The notes under the pieces were generated by a model. That model saw nothing but the letters and a program-made list of their open reading frames with translations, had not been told where the DNA came from and made no database searches. 64,000 nucleotides of DNA. Source: Archegozetes longisetosus. Lineage: Eukaryota > Arthropoda > Arachnida > Sarcoptiformes > Trhypochthoniidae. Location: the NCBI GenBank assembly GCA_018873245.2, contig JAEMBT020000004.1, forward strand, positions 2,900,573-2,964,572, in the 5' to 3' direction. Positions 37,330 to 49,799 of this stretch are shown here, one piece after another. Position 1 is the stretch's first letter, and every line of letters starts with the position of its first letter. Both the position numbers and the translations under genes were made by a program.

Positions 37330-37451
37330 GGAGCGTAAAGTTTAATTTCAAATTAAAGACACTTTGTGCTCCATTAACAACTGTTGAAGTTGAACGATCA
37401 TCTAGTCAGCATAAAACACTTTTTAGTGATAAAAGAAGGTCATTTTTTTGA
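37330..37451 (+). pseudogene. hAT transposase C-terminal fragment
   Basis: Reads LCAPLTTVEVERSSSQHKTL then FSDKRRSFF, the hAT dimerisation motif (APLTTVEVERSFSQYKxLFSDKR). It ends at a stop at 37451. No other part of the transposase is nearby. Confidence 0.65.
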
Positions 37452-37467
37452 GGAAAATATTAAATAT

Positions 37468-37670
37468 CATAATTAGAGATGTGACTTTTCGGTGAAAACC
37501 ATTCTTTTTCTTCAATTTTTATCTTCAGTAATCATCAAAACTCGTTCAATTTATGTATTTTAAACTATTAAAAATCTAAAAGACAAATCGAACGAGTTTT
37601 GATGGTTACAGAAGATAATAATTGAAGAAAAATAACGGTTTTCACCGAAAAGTCACATCTATAATCATAA
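37468..37670. mobile_element. Small fold-back MITE
   Basis: AGATGTGACTTTTCGGTGAA at 37468 and TTCACCGAAAAGTCACATCT at the other end are inverted. The inversion continues for about 95 bp per arm, with a short spacer. Confidence 0.75.
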
Positions 37671-37887
37671 TATTCAGTTCAATTCATTCATCAATGACCA
37701 AGAGTAGTTGGGAGATCTCCTAGAATATACTTAGCATTATCATTTCTATTCATTTGTATTCAAATCATGACTGGAAAACAACGAATTTCTTTTAGAATAT
37801 AACCAAAATTTTAACAAATTTCATTCAATATTTAACAAAAAATTATTGGCATTGATTATATTTATTTCGTTTGAGGAGTATTAAATA

Positions 37888-39331
37888 AAGAGGTTGTCTG
37901 GACATCCATAATGAGTTGGCTCCGGTCGAGTTCGGACATAGTGACTTTACTAACACATAGAGGTGGTTCAATAAAGTATATTTGCACCTAAATATTTTTT
38001 CATATCTCATGACAAAGAGTCTACAAACCTGAAAAACCTTAAAACTTTGAGAACTTATTACTCAAAAAACTATTAAACATAGAATTATGAGATTTGGTAT
38101 GTTGAGTCATAGCAACCAAGTGCATTCAACTATAGAATGAAAGTCACGTTTTGTTATTGTTAAGTAAGTTTTCTAAAAATTGAAAATCTTCAATCGCTAA
38201 GGGTCTACCATAATTCTTTCATGCACAATTCTTCCACAGCACGATTCTTCCACAGCAAAATTCTTTCACACTTTTCAATTGATCACAGAATATAAATGAT
38301 GACCATTTCAAGTCGAATTGACCAACGAGTAGTAACTATTGGCCATTTCTATATCAGATGAACAACGGAAGGCAACTGATGACCATTTTCAAATCAGATG
38401 ACCTATGGGAAGTAACTAATGACCATTTCTATATCAGATGAACTACGGGAAACGAACGATGACCATTTTTAATTGAGACGACCTACGGGAAGTAACTGAT
38501 GACCATTTTCAATTCAGGTGAACTATGGGAAGTAACTAATGGCCGTTTCTATATTAGATAGCATACGGGAAGTAGCTGATGGCCATTTCTATATCAGATG
38601 AACTACTAAAGGCAACTGATGACCTAACAATATAAAAAAATGGTTATAAGTTACTCCTCATAGGTCATCTGAATTGAAAATGAACATCGGTTTCCTTTTG
38701 CAGTTTATCTGATATAGTAATGGCCATCAGTTAGTTCCCACAGGTCATCTAAGTTGACAATGGTCATCGATTGCCATCCATAGCTCATCTTATTTAGAAA
38801 TGGCCATCAATCACTCCACGTATGTTATCTGAGATAGAAATGGTCATCTTTGCTCTCGGTTTATCTGATGTAGAAATAGTCATCGCTTACTCCTCGTAGA
38901 TCGTCTGACTTGAAAATGTTTATCGGTTGTTCTTCCGTAGGTCATCTGATATAGAAATGGCCATCAGTTGCTTCCCGTAAGTCGTCTGAATTAAAAATGG
39001 TCATCGTTCGTCTCCCGTAGTTCATCTGACATAGAATGGCCATCAGTTACTGTTCGTTGGTCAATTCGACTTGAAATGGGCATCACTTATATTCTGTGAT
39101 CAATTGAAAAGTGTGGAAGTATTGTGCATGGAAGAATTGTGTCACTCCTGTTTTACAAAGATATAACACAGCAATGTTAACAGTTTTTCGCCTATAAATT
39201 TTAAATCTATGGATGAATTTCAATCTGACCAGCAAAACCTTTGCTTATATCGACGAGAGGTTTCGATAGATATATAACAAGATATATTTCACAGGGGGCC
39301 AACTCCCCATTGGATCTCAAAATGACCTCTT
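37888..39331. mobile_element. TA-flanked DNA transposon copy hosting a minisatellite fold-back
   Basis: Starts AAGAGGTTGTCTGGACATCC after TA and ends with an inverted GGATCTC...CCTCTT before TA. About 300 bp at its left end matches, in opposite orientation, 56615-56940. The interior (38215-39150) is replaced by a large inverted minisatellite structure. Confidence 0.65.
38215..39150. repeat. Inverted pair of 40-bp minisatellite arrays (fold-back)
   Basis: The left arm has about eight copies of a 40-bp unit typified by GATGACCATTTCTATATCAG followed by ATGAACTACGGGAAGTAACT. The right arm, from about 38640, has a similar number in inverse orientation. The outer ends (about 38220-38330 and 39060-39140) are also inverted copies, including CACTTTTCAATTGATCACAG. 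The whole folds into a hairpin of roughly 450 bp arms. Confidence 0.75.
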
Positions 39332-41420
39332 TAGGCTCAACTATAAAGAAGCATCATAAAAATTGAGTGTCATATGCGATCGATATTACTTGAAATGTCT
39401 TATAAGTTTTATAATGCTCCCCCCATTCAGAAATGAATTATAATAAAAATATGTATGAGTGGGCGTGGCTCCAAAAATTTGGTATGGTTCGACTCGTCTT
39501 GTCAAGTACTATCGATTGCATATGTCACTCGGTTTGTATGTTTCTTCTTAGTTGCGCCTATTCAGTACCTCTTAACCTTTATTTCAATAATTATTGCTTA
39601 AAATCATATTTTGTTGAGATTTAACAGACTTTAAGAATTTTGTCAGAGATTTTAATAATTAATTTAAATAATGTTCATTTTAAATGTTTTTCAAGTTTGC
39701 TGAAATAATCCATTCAATGAATCGTTCGTCAAATTATTAGGTATTGTGTATTATAGACTAATTTCGAGAGATTTGTTAATAACAGAAAAACAGTTTAATT
39801 CAAAATTAACTTAAAGCTAATGACATTTCGAAGCAATTAATGAATACCTGAATCACATCCAAATCACTGAATTCATTGACTAATAGTTTGTTTAATTGAC
39901 GAAATATTGGTTAACAGTAATAGTCTTTTATTGAATGTCAATATATTTGCTTAAAATGAATTCAATATTTGATTTAAAACAATTACTAATATCACTCTTT
40001 CACTGAATGTGTCCAATAATATGCAATAGTTTTATAATTTTTTGTTGACTAATAATAACAATTAATTTAATTTCGACTATAATCTATTTTTCTATTGATT
40101 TTTATCATAAAGTGTACTCTCATTTTATATTATTATCTTCTTCTCAATTTTGTTGTTAAATTACTGTTTATTTTATTTCAATAGCGGCTGAGCACAAAAA
40201 GTTTTTTTAAATTTTGTTTTCCGGGACATTTTAATGTCAAGGGAAGACCCTTCCCAGGACATTGTACAAATACCTAAAATCCGGATTGTCCCGGGAAAAA
40301 AGGACGGTTAGTCACACTAATGTCTAGTCTTTAATAAATATCACTTTTGCAGCCATTTTTTATCCCCTTCCTAATGTTGCGCTTCGATTACATATGGGCC
40401 TTGCACCCATCCCCTATCCAGCTCAAATAGTAAATAGTAATAATGTCAAGCTGAAAGCGTTTAAGTATAATATTAATTTAAATTTTGTGAGAATATGATA
40501 ATCGAACCTGTTTATTAACTATAAGTAATAATGTATGACGAGAGAATTTTTTCTACTTACACTGAGTATGCGTTTCCTCCTATTTGTGCATTTATTGCAC
40601 GTAGTTTTGAGTACATTAACTAATAGATTTATCTTATTTGTTTCTTTCTTTATCACCCTTATCATTTTTAGATAATTTCTTATTAAATTATAAGTTTTCC
40701 TTTATCATACGGTAACTAAGTACAGGAAACTCTAACAATTGCAAATAGCGAAGGAAAATTTCAAAAGAAATATTTCTATGGCCTAGAAAAATTTTCTCAT
40801 TGAAAGATAATGAACTTTAATTCGTGAAGTAAAATAAAATTCCTTTTTGACAGCCATTTTTAAGTCTTGAAAATAAAATCGCTTTTAAGTGGTTTTAAAA
40901 GTAGAATGATTCTAAAATAAATTAAATTAAGTCGTATCTCAAATCAAGAAGTTGTATAAAGAAAGTGAATGCGTTCTGTTAGGCAATTATTACTGTTTGG
41001 TAATCTGTATTTTTCAAAATAACCATGGAGAACAAATAGACAAACTTGAATATCAATTAGCTAATCAACAATTTTTAATAAATTATATTTGTGCGATTAT
41101 TTTGCTTTGTTCTAATAGAAAATTCGTGTTCTGTTCTCCAATTAGAAGTTCAAAAAATATCTAAAAAATTTCTCGGAAATTTTCATTGAATTTTTTTGTA
41201 TCGTTAGTTGCGACTGAGAGAAAGAGAAGGGGGACAATATGGTTTAATACAAAGTCAGTTTTTCTTATCAATCCATTCATCTGTAAAGGTTAATTCTTAG
41301 TGGTACAAACACTATACAAACATTTCGTCATTTCATTTTTATGCTTGCAATGATAAAATGAAATCTAATTTATATCTTGTTATTAATAAGAATTGCCCTC
41401 TCACTTTACGCTTAATATGT
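39332..41420. other. Intergenic stretch with one transposon end
   Basis: Mostly featureless AT-rich DNA. At about 40195-40320 a hairpin-rich stretch (CCGGGACATTTTAATGTC, GGATTGTCCCGGG) ends GGTTAGTCACACTA. This resembles the TAGGGTGACC-type hAT ends elsewhere, but no partner end was found. Confidence 0.4.
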
Positions 41421-41463
41421 AATTAAATAATTGATTTCAAAATCTCATGAAAATAAATGTAAA

Positions 41464-44400
41464 ATGTCTCATACTGACGTAAACGTTAAATACGACGAAC
41501 GATTTGACTATAATAATATGAATCAGAAGCCGAAGGGTCGATGCATCATTTTCAACCAAAAATTCTTTGATTCTTCGGGTATGAAAGAGCGTACTGGTAC
41601 TGATGAGGATGCTGAAGCGCTAAAATCTTTATTCAAAAATATGGGATTAACGGTTAGACAATATAATAATTTCACTTCAACTGGCATAATTACCACTCTG
41701 AGGCAAGGTAAGTATAGATCCAAAAGTCAAGTGAATTATCTAGTTCAATTTAATTAAAATGAATTTAGGTCGATTGAATGAATAATAATAATAAAAATAA
41801 TAATAAATAATAATAATAATAATAATAGTAATGAACTAATTTACGTTTATTGTAGTACCAGATAAAGTCAGCACTGAAGATGATTTTATCATCGTATGCA
41901 TCTTAACTTATGGACAAAAAGATGGGGATAAAGAGATGTTATGGGCTAAGGACGTGAAATACTCGAATGATGATCTATTCCGCCGGTTTACAGAAAAGAA
42001 TTGTCCAAAGCTAAAGTGTAAACCCAAAATATTCATCATTCAGGTACGGCGTCGGTTGCAATGAAATGTCTCTCATTAAGAGGAACACTAAGTAATTATC
42101 TTTGTGTATCCTTTTTAAAGGCATACCCTGAGAATGGTGAGAAAATTGTGGCAAAAGATACAGATTCAAATTCAGCAAGCAATAATGTCATTTCACTCAC
42201 ACCTCTCTATTCGGACTTTTGTATTGTATACTCTGATGATGGAAGTAAGAATCACATTATTATCTCATAAATTGTCATACAACTGATAGTAGGAATCGCA
42301 TTATTTTATGAGTTGCGACACAGCATAACATTTTATTGTACAACTTTCAATGTCCCTTTTGAAGGACTCTTCAAATCGATCATATCACATTTTATTATAC
42401 TTAAGGATTGATATCTGACGGAGCTCAAATTACTGGGTCATGGTTCGTGCAGACACTAGTGCGAGAATTGCGTGAGAAGTCAAAGAATGGCTTTCAAATT
42501 TTGGATATGTTGACACGCGTCAATAGAGTCCTCCAGAAAAATGGAAGCTTCGTTAAAACACCTTTCATTATCTCTTCACTCAAGAAAAGGGTATTTCTTG
42601 GACCGATAGATAATCAGGGGACAAACACTGTTCCTGAAGGTATGTTATACAATTGAATTTACATTTTCTCGCAACAATAATAATTTAAAGATGAATCTCA
42701 AGGTTTCAATTTGTCCATTGGTACATTCTCAAACAATGAAGATCGGTATGAAGTTGGCATAATAGTTAAATGTCAATACATGATTTTGATCAATGAGTTT
42801 TCATTGAATTTCAGTGAAACGTGCTTTATATATGGACCATTAAGTGATAAAAGTTGTGACTCAAAACTGGATCCTGGATCCATGGGCCAGTGCATTATAT
42901 TTAATCACGAAATTTATAGTCCTTCGACGAGGTTTACAGAGAGAAAGGGGACAGAATTTGACGCGCAACAACTCAAAAGATCGTTCTCAACGATGGGATT
43001 TGTGGTTTCACAATATGATAATTATAGGGTCAGTGAAATATTTGAGGTCCTCTCTAATGGTATGTCCATTACTATAACTTGCTTGGTTCGTGTCGTGGTG
43101 CATATTACGTTCTACACTGATCGTGGTCCATTAATTGATAAGTTTTTTTAAATTTTATTTTATAGTATCTAAACAGGATCACAACAACAATAAATGTATT
43201 GTTATCTGCGTTTTAACTCACGGTGGCGATGGGGAACTATGTGCTTATGATGGCGCCTATGCTACAAATAAATTATTCCACTATTTTACTGACTATGAAT
43301 GTCCAACGCTAAAGAACAAACCCAAAATGTTCTTTATTCAGGTATTGGAAAATTTCACAGTCAATCACAAACTACAATAATGAAATAATCGCAGTTAGTT
43401 AGTAACATCAAGTCTCAATTTCTTACAAGAATATCTGATTAAGAAAAACAAGTCAAATTTTTAACTTATTTATCAACCTTGAGAGTGAATGAATTCAATT
43501 ATAATCAATAATAGTATTTTTTTAAAAAAGTAAACTCGGATTCAACAATAAATTTCATTACTTATACATTCATTTAGGAGCTAAAAATATAGCATTGTTT
43601 CATAATTAACATACTGTATAAGAAAATTTATTATATTTAGGGTAGAAGTTTAGTTTATGGACGCCACTTGATCTAGATGGTGGTGCCATCAATGAATAGG
43701 GTAATGTGTCCCATTAACGAAAATATGAGGCATATGGCGCGGAAGTCCGTGGTTCTTGAGATATTTGAGTTCAAAGTCAATGATTTCCCATAGACGTAAT
43801 GTTAAATTTTTTTGGTTAGCTTAGGTTAGGTTAGGTTGGGTTGGGTTAGGTCAGGTTAGGTTAGGGTAGGTCAGGTTAGGTTAGGGTAGGTCAGGTTAGG
43901 TTAGGCCAGATTAGGTTAGGTTATGTCAGGTCAGGTCAGGTCAGGTCAGGTCAGGTCAGGTCAGGTCAGGTCAGGTCAGGTCAGGTCAGGTTAGGTCAGG
44001 TTAGGTCAGGTCAGGTCAGGTCAGGTCAGTTCGTCGATTATGGAGCCTAACGTGTGAGCGAGCTGGCGACTGTGCCTACCATGTTATTCAGATGGCGAAC
44101 TACCCACCCCCTTTGCGCGCGTGTAATATATATATACAATGGTTTTTTATCTGTATCTCCTGAACCAAAGCCTTCCGCGCCATATGAGCTATATATATGC
44201 TAATGGGAGATCATATGCTATTCATCGATAGCACCTTTGTATAGATTCATTGGCGTCCATAAACTAAACTATTACCATATTTAGTTAATATTTAAAAAGA
44301 AAAATCAAAAGAGCGACTAAAGAATATATTCATTCATCAACATGAAATTCTTTTATGTATTATTTTCAAAATTTTCGCATCCAAATTTCAACCCTAAAAA

Positions 44401-46066
44401 CTAACTTTATTCTGCTTCGAATTTAATCTTTTCACTATTGTTCATGACGCCATTGACTTTTTTCTAGTGTTGAAAGTATTCTCAGAAATATTCCTATAGT
44501 CCGGAAATTTTCTTCTCGTTTAAATATAATGGACCTTAGGCATATGAAGCAAAATAGAATATCTTTTAATGGAGAATTTTAAGTCTTTAGAAATAACATC
44601 GTTTTTAAATGTTTTAAAAATAAGATTAGCTCGAAAATGAAATTAGATCATATCATATATTAGGAAATTTGTATTTAGAAAGCAAATGTTTTTTGTTAAA
44701 TTATTATCACTGTCTGTCAGACAATTGTACTTTCTTTAAATAATCAATGAAAACATATTTGAACACCTATTGTCGGTCAGTCAAAAAGTTCTCAGCCTAA
44801 CACCTTTTCTAATATTTTTGAATGCTGATTTTGATAGTGATAATAGTCGTCATATCTCATGAGATCTCATGCTAAAATTTAGTTGATTTCACATAGCAGT
44901 AATAAAATTATAAACTGTTAAAGAAGAGGTAGTAATACATAGGCCCAATAGAAAAGAGAGAATGAAAAAAATTTTTAAGTGTTTTGACATAAAAGGGCTA
45001 TTTAATTTTTTTATCTTTCAGCGAAACCAGCTAATTTTTGGCATTCAATCCATTGAAGCATGCTACTATTACCGATATAAAATCAGCACTCGAATATATG
45101 TGAAAAGGTGTTAGGCCGAGAACTTATTGACTGACCTGATATTTTACCAAAAATTTTTGTATTTACTTAGCTTTTTCTAATAGAAGGTTTGTGTCAGGCA
45201 ATGAAAAGTTCACAATTTTTAATGGGAGGTGCACAGAAGAAAAATTTTACGACTTTTGATGGAATAGGATCTCTAGAGAAACTTTCTAGAAACTAAAACT
45301 CTTTTATTATAACACTACCTTTTCTGTATTAAAGGCTTGTCGTGGCGAAAGTTTCAACAAAGAAGAAAGCAGAGGTGGTGGAAAGGGTAATTTTCTGTCG
45401 AACATTCCCAATAATCCGGATATTTTAGTAGCGTTTTGCACCGTTCCAGGTGTGATATGATCATTCTATCTACTGTACTTAATAAATATCTATTATTAGT
45501 TAATTAAGAAAGTTCTACAAGAATTGCAATTTTCTAAATAATTAGTACCCTAAATTTTCACTTTAGGCTTTAAAATATTTGTTCTTCAAAATGAGATTAT
45601 GACAGCTCAAAATATTTCTCATATTATATTGCTTCAAAATTTAATGAATGTGAAAAATATCAGAATTTTATACAAATATTTTTGACAATTTTCAGATATA
45701 AAAGACATTAATTCTCTTCTTCCGTCAGGGCATATTAATCATATCTAGATATTATAAAACTAAAACTCCTATACTTCCCACACTTCATATAAATTTTGTT
45801 GAAACATTCAAAACTTTAACCTTGAATTTGGATACTTTTCAGGATTCGTGGCGGTGCGTAATCCAGAAAGGGGTTCATGGTTCATCCAAGCTCTAGTAAA
45901 GCAATTTTACATGGGATCAGACGATAGAACCCATGTTTTAGACATGTTGACACGCGTTAACGATGCCGTTTCTCAAGAGTATGCCTCGAATGCTCTTGTT
46001 GATACTCTGCAAATCCCGTGCTTCGTTTCGTCACTCTGTGATTCGGTGTACCTGCGGAAGACATAG
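41464..46066 (+). CDS. Tandem pseudocaspase-caspase protein, nine exons
   Basis: Exons 41464-41707, 41856-42043, 42121-42244, 42406-42639, 42691-42745, 42815-43059, 43166-43341, 45335-45449 and 45843-46066 join with GT-AG sites and matching phases into 534 codons. Two complete caspase domains (about residues 20-263 and 290-534) follow a very short N-terminus, so there is no CARD or DED. Domain 1 has GRCIIFN and ERTGTDEDA but LTYG (Tyr100) where the catalytic His belongs, and QAYPE (Tyr146) where QACRG belongs. It also lacks the substrate-binding Arg of the SWRN region. Domain 2 has LTHGGDGE (His382), QACRG (Cys424) and AVRNPERGSWF, so it looks catalytically competent. Exon 5 encodes an acidic linker. 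Caspases cleave after Asp in apoptosis and immunity; the first domain may regulate the second, as cFLIP does for caspase-8 (inference). A splice error that fuses two adjacent genes is the main alternative. Confidence 0.85.
43641..44276. mobile_element. MITE with 8-bp TSD carrying a telomere-like array, in caspase intron 7
   Basis: Left end GGTAGAAGTTTAGTTTATGG and right end its inverse (CCATAAACTAAACTATTACC), with a further inverted stretch around GGCGCGGAAG. An 8-bp direct repeat, ATATTTAG, flanks it at 43633-43640 and 44277-44284. Confidence 0.75.
43814..44028 (+). repeat. Interstitial telomere-like array (TTAGG)n/(TCAGG)n
   Basis: About 43 pentamers. The left part is mainly TTAGG with some TTGGG and GTAGG variants; the right part is mainly TCAGG. 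It lies wholly inside the MITE at 43641-44276, so it travelled with a transposon rather than marking a chromosome-end fusion. Confidence 0.85.
44775..45136. mobile_element. mariner-like MITE in caspase intron 7
   Basis: Ends GGTCAGTCAAAAAGTTCTCA and the inverse of GGTCAGTCAATAAGTTCTCG, followed on both sides by CCTAACACCTTTTC in inverted orientation. No coding region. Confidence 0.7.
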
Positions 46067-46216
46067 CTGTTACGCCGAACTTGTCGTAAAAGATGTTAAC
46101 TCTCCTAACCATTATTATCTTAAACAATACTACAACTTGATGAAATTTTAATTGTAATTTAATAGATACTCAAAGCGTTTAATTAAAAAAAATCAAATAT
46201 ATATTGATACACGGTT

Positions 46217-46222
46217 AATAAA
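46217..46222 (+). terminator. Polyadenylation signal AATAAA of the caspase gene
   Basis: AATAAA about 150 bases past the TAG stop at 46064-46066. Confidence 0.4.
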
Positions 46223-46674
46223 TTTGATATAAATTACAAATTCAAGAATTGTTAGTATAATTATAATTAAAAAATTAAATGAAAAACAAGTTCTTCATTA
46301 TAGTTCTTCTTATCAAAATATTGGCAAACTTTTCTCAGCTGATCGTAATCTTATACTATTTCTTCACATATAATTAGCGTTGCCAACTTTTGTCATGAAT
46401 AATCGCTAACAAAAGGGAAAAACAAAAAGAAAAATCCCTGAAATCGCTGACAACATATATTTTATTAATTTTTCGATTTATTTACTATTAGATATATTGA
46501 ACTGGATTTGGTATTTTAGTTTAAAATCGTTTCCATTGACAGTAATGTCAGCGGAAACTTCATTCGCTGACTACTGACCTCATCTAAATCTAGTTAAAAA
46601 GCGGGCCGTCAGTGAAATTGTTGACAGTTGGGAACGCTACACATAAGTCACCACTAGGTTTTAAATTGAAAGAA

Positions 46675-47545
46675 CTCTCTCTCTCTCTCTCCCATTTCCC
46701 GACTTTTCCTCTATATATCGTCGGCTTAGAATTATTCAGTACTATCTCACGAAAAAACAGAAAAAAGTTTTCGAGATAATAGCTTTTGAAGTTTGAAATC
46801 GTTAGTGAGAGAAAAGATGAGATATCGATATGAAATGAATATATATAATGATTGGGGGACTTCTCAGTTTCAAATTTATTGCTTTGAAATTTTTGCCAAC
46901 GGGTCCAAATCCAAAACTAGTATATTATTTGAACAATTATTGCTATATTTTTAGTTTTCTCTTAGTTTTCTGAAAATTTTTGAGAATTATACAATACTAT
47001 CTGCAAAATATAAGAATAATTGAATATTTCAACTGTTAAAAAATAGAAACATGAAAATTTCAAGGAGTTGAAAATATATTTAATATCTACATGAAATATA
47101 CTTTCTAAATATTATTGAGAATGACGATCGGTAAAAGTGGAGAGAAAGGGAACGACTTACTTTTTCACAATTAACCATATATTCTGACTCCCAATGATAC
47201 ATAGACAACAGATATACTATTAAAAATGAGCTAGATCAATTTTTCAAAAATTTCAAAAGTTGCTCCGATTTCGACAAACTTTTTTTTGTTTGAAAGCTTA
47301 TGAAAAAACAATTCAAATTATATTTTCATTTTTTATACCGTCAAATTATTCAAGAAAATCAGTAAAATCATTAAAATTCTCACTTTTTTCGTGATTTTAT
47401 GCTAAGGGGTTGAGATATTTTGATTATTTTTGATTCATAAGTTAGAGAATTGGATGTACTCCAGTGATCTCCCAATAACTTATTTTCGCCAAAATTTGAC
47501 GATAGGACTGAATAATTCTCAGCCGACGATATGTCATCATCAGAC
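46675..47545. mobile_element. Inverted-repeat-flanked element, starting by a CT microsatellite
   Basis: ATCGTCGGCTTAGAATTATT at about 46708 is inverted at about 47515-47535 (GAATAATTCTCAGCCGACGAT). A CTCTCT microsatellite lies at 46677-46691. The interior is non-coding. Confidence 0.5.
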
Positions 47546-47853
47546 TGTCTCAAGATATTTATTTAAATGTGACTTATATTTTCCAAAGTGGTCATCAAAA
47601 TAATAAAAACGCATTAATTAGACAAGAATTTAACTTTTGAGTGAAATTCGTTTCTAAATATAATAAATATTTTGAGGGTTCGCAAATATAATATTTTTTG
47701 TGCATATTTCGCCCCTCGTCATGTCTTATACTTAAATATCTTAGTAGTAAACATTAGTTAATTTAAACTAATTTTATGTGATATATTATAATTTGTTATT
47801 AAATTTGTGAATCTCTAAGTCATTTTTAAGTCATAGTCAGTTTTCAAGGCATA

Positions 47854-49796
47854 ATGCCGAAAGAAAAAGAGTCACTTCGAAAGAAAATTAAACGATTCTC
47901 TAAAGAATTCGGCAGTGATATATTAACATGTGATGATAAATCAGATACTCCTGTGAGAGTAGATTTTTATATAGCGAAATAACAACTCAGACTTTAACTA
48001 TTAACAATCTTTATTAAAATATAAATTGAATGATAATACATAAAGATTTAAAAGTGTCGCACAGAGTCTAAGCTCTCTTGCACTCTGGTACTAACTCACT
48101 TAATTTCTACTCTATTACTCTCTCTTTTTATACTCTTCTGACTAATTAATAAAAGGATGTTTAAGAATATTTTCGAATTATAATTTTAAGAAAAGTTATT
48201 CCTAAAAAATGATGTTCAAACATTCCAGTATTAGATTCCCATAACAATTAATTTCCTATTGTAATTAAATTAGAATAAGAATTCGCTTTTACAATTAGAG
48301 CGAACTAAACAAAACCTTTTATAGTCATAACGAAATAAGAGTTTTACTTTCATTCTCATAACAAATAGAAAGTTTACAAAACAAATTAAAATACTTTTTG
48401 TTTTAATATAACACTCCGGTATTGTTTTGTCAGCCATGCAATCAGTCAGTGAATACCACTCAAAGATCACTCGTGGAACAGCATATGAATACATCCAAAC
48501 ATGAAGCGAATCACAAAAGATGGAAAAAGTTAAAAAAATTAATGTTAACAGAAATGAACAAACCTAAAGACGACTTCAACAAAAATATCTTGAAATGGAT
48601 GGTCGAGTCTGACATAGCGATCAACAAACTCAACAATAAGTCATTTACTGGATTTCTGTAAAAGTATATCAAACGAGGAATGCCAAATAACATGACAGTA
48701 AAAAGGCAATTAGATAATTGTTATGCTGAAACAATTGGGAGAATTCGAAATGAAATCGGCAATGATAACATTTGGTTATCCGTGGACGAATCTGTTGATG
48801 TTGTCGGTCGATGTGTGGGGAATGTCGTAATTGGAACTCTGAGAAGTGGTGATAAAGGCAAATGTTTTCTTGTCAATTCGAGAGATTTGAATGGTAAAGT
48901 GAATAACACCACAATTGCAACTCTTGCAGACGATACAATCAAGTTTTTGTGGCCTGAAAATTTTGATCGCAAATTGCTCCTTTTGTTTGTCACCGATGGT
49001 GCGCATTATATGAAACTTGCAGGAGAAAACTTAAAGGCATTCTATCCTAGCATGACTAATATAACATTTATGGCACATCTCATTAATCGCATAGCAGAAT
49101 GTATTCGTTCCCAACATAAACTTACGGACAAATTGATTGTTGAAGTCAAAAAGACATTCACCAAATCGCGTTCAAGAAATGAGCTTTTCAAAAGTATAGC
49201 ATCTGACTTACCGTATCCTTCGAAACCAGTGATAACCCGCTGGTCTACTTGGCTCGAAGCGGCATTCTATTATGCAAAAAATTTTGATACTATAAAATCG
49301 ATTATTAAAACGCTGAATCCTGAAGATGCTGAGTGTATCTCAAAATCACAGAAAATTTTCAAAGAGAAAGAACTGAAGCCAGAACTTACTTATTTGTTAA
49401 CTAATTTTCAGTACATTCCCGATTTGTTAACTAAACTTCAAGCTAAAGATATGGCATCGAATTCGTCTTTAAAATTAATCGACGATTTGGCAATAAAGTT
49501 AACAGTTGATGGTCGGTTTGGTGATATCATTCGTGATAGATTTGAATTTCTCATTGGAAAGAATAAAAGATTAAAAACTTTTAAAAAATTGGATTAGTCA
49601 TCAAGAGAGGAGAATGTGATATCCCCGAACACTTAACTCCTGAACAAATCTCATGCTTTCAATATGCACCGATAACGTCCTGCGATGTTGAGAGATCTTT
49701 CTCAAAGTACAAACTCATGTTCACTCAAAGAAAGCATGGATATTTGTTTGAAAATTTCTCTAAAACCTTGATTATCAATTGTAATGCTAATAATTG
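47854..49796 (+). pseudogene. hAT transposase gene (BED zinc finger), split by a solo LTR
   Basis: ATG at 47854 starts MPKEKESLRKKIKRFSKEFG. After removal of the LTR at 47952-48413 and one CTCC copy, the frame continues DTPVLFCQPCNQSV, a BED-type C-x2-C ... H-x4-H finger. The frame has a nonsense TAA at 48659-48661, then runs from 48662 to 49597 through GNDNIWLSVDESVD, FVTDGAHYMKLAGENL and ITRWSTWLEAAFYY. A frameshift near 49595 leads to the C-terminal motif ITSCDVERSFSKYKLMF and a stop at about 49796. Catalytic acids (SVDES, VTDGA) are in place. Terminal repeats were not found. It was a full-length hAT transposase before three lesions. Confidence 0.85.
47952..48413. mobile_element. Solo LTR, TGT...ACA, 4-bp TSD CTCC
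   Basis: The 462-bp insertion begins TGTGAGAGTAG and ends TTTTAATATAACA. It is flanked by CTCC at 47948-47951 and 48414-48417. On the minus strand it contains TATAAAAAGAGAG and AATAAAG, LTR-like promoter and polyadenylation motifs. The precise removal restores the transposase frame. Confidence 0.75.
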
Positions 49797-49799
49797 AAT

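Noticed and set aside
40952..41164. Open frame just upstream of the caspase gene
   Set aside because: No caspase prodomain (CARD or DED) pattern and no splice link to exon 1; probably chance.
43814..44028. Ancient chromosome-end fusion indicated by telomere repeats
   Set aside because: The array lies inside transposon inverted repeats with a target duplication, so insertion is the simpler explanation.
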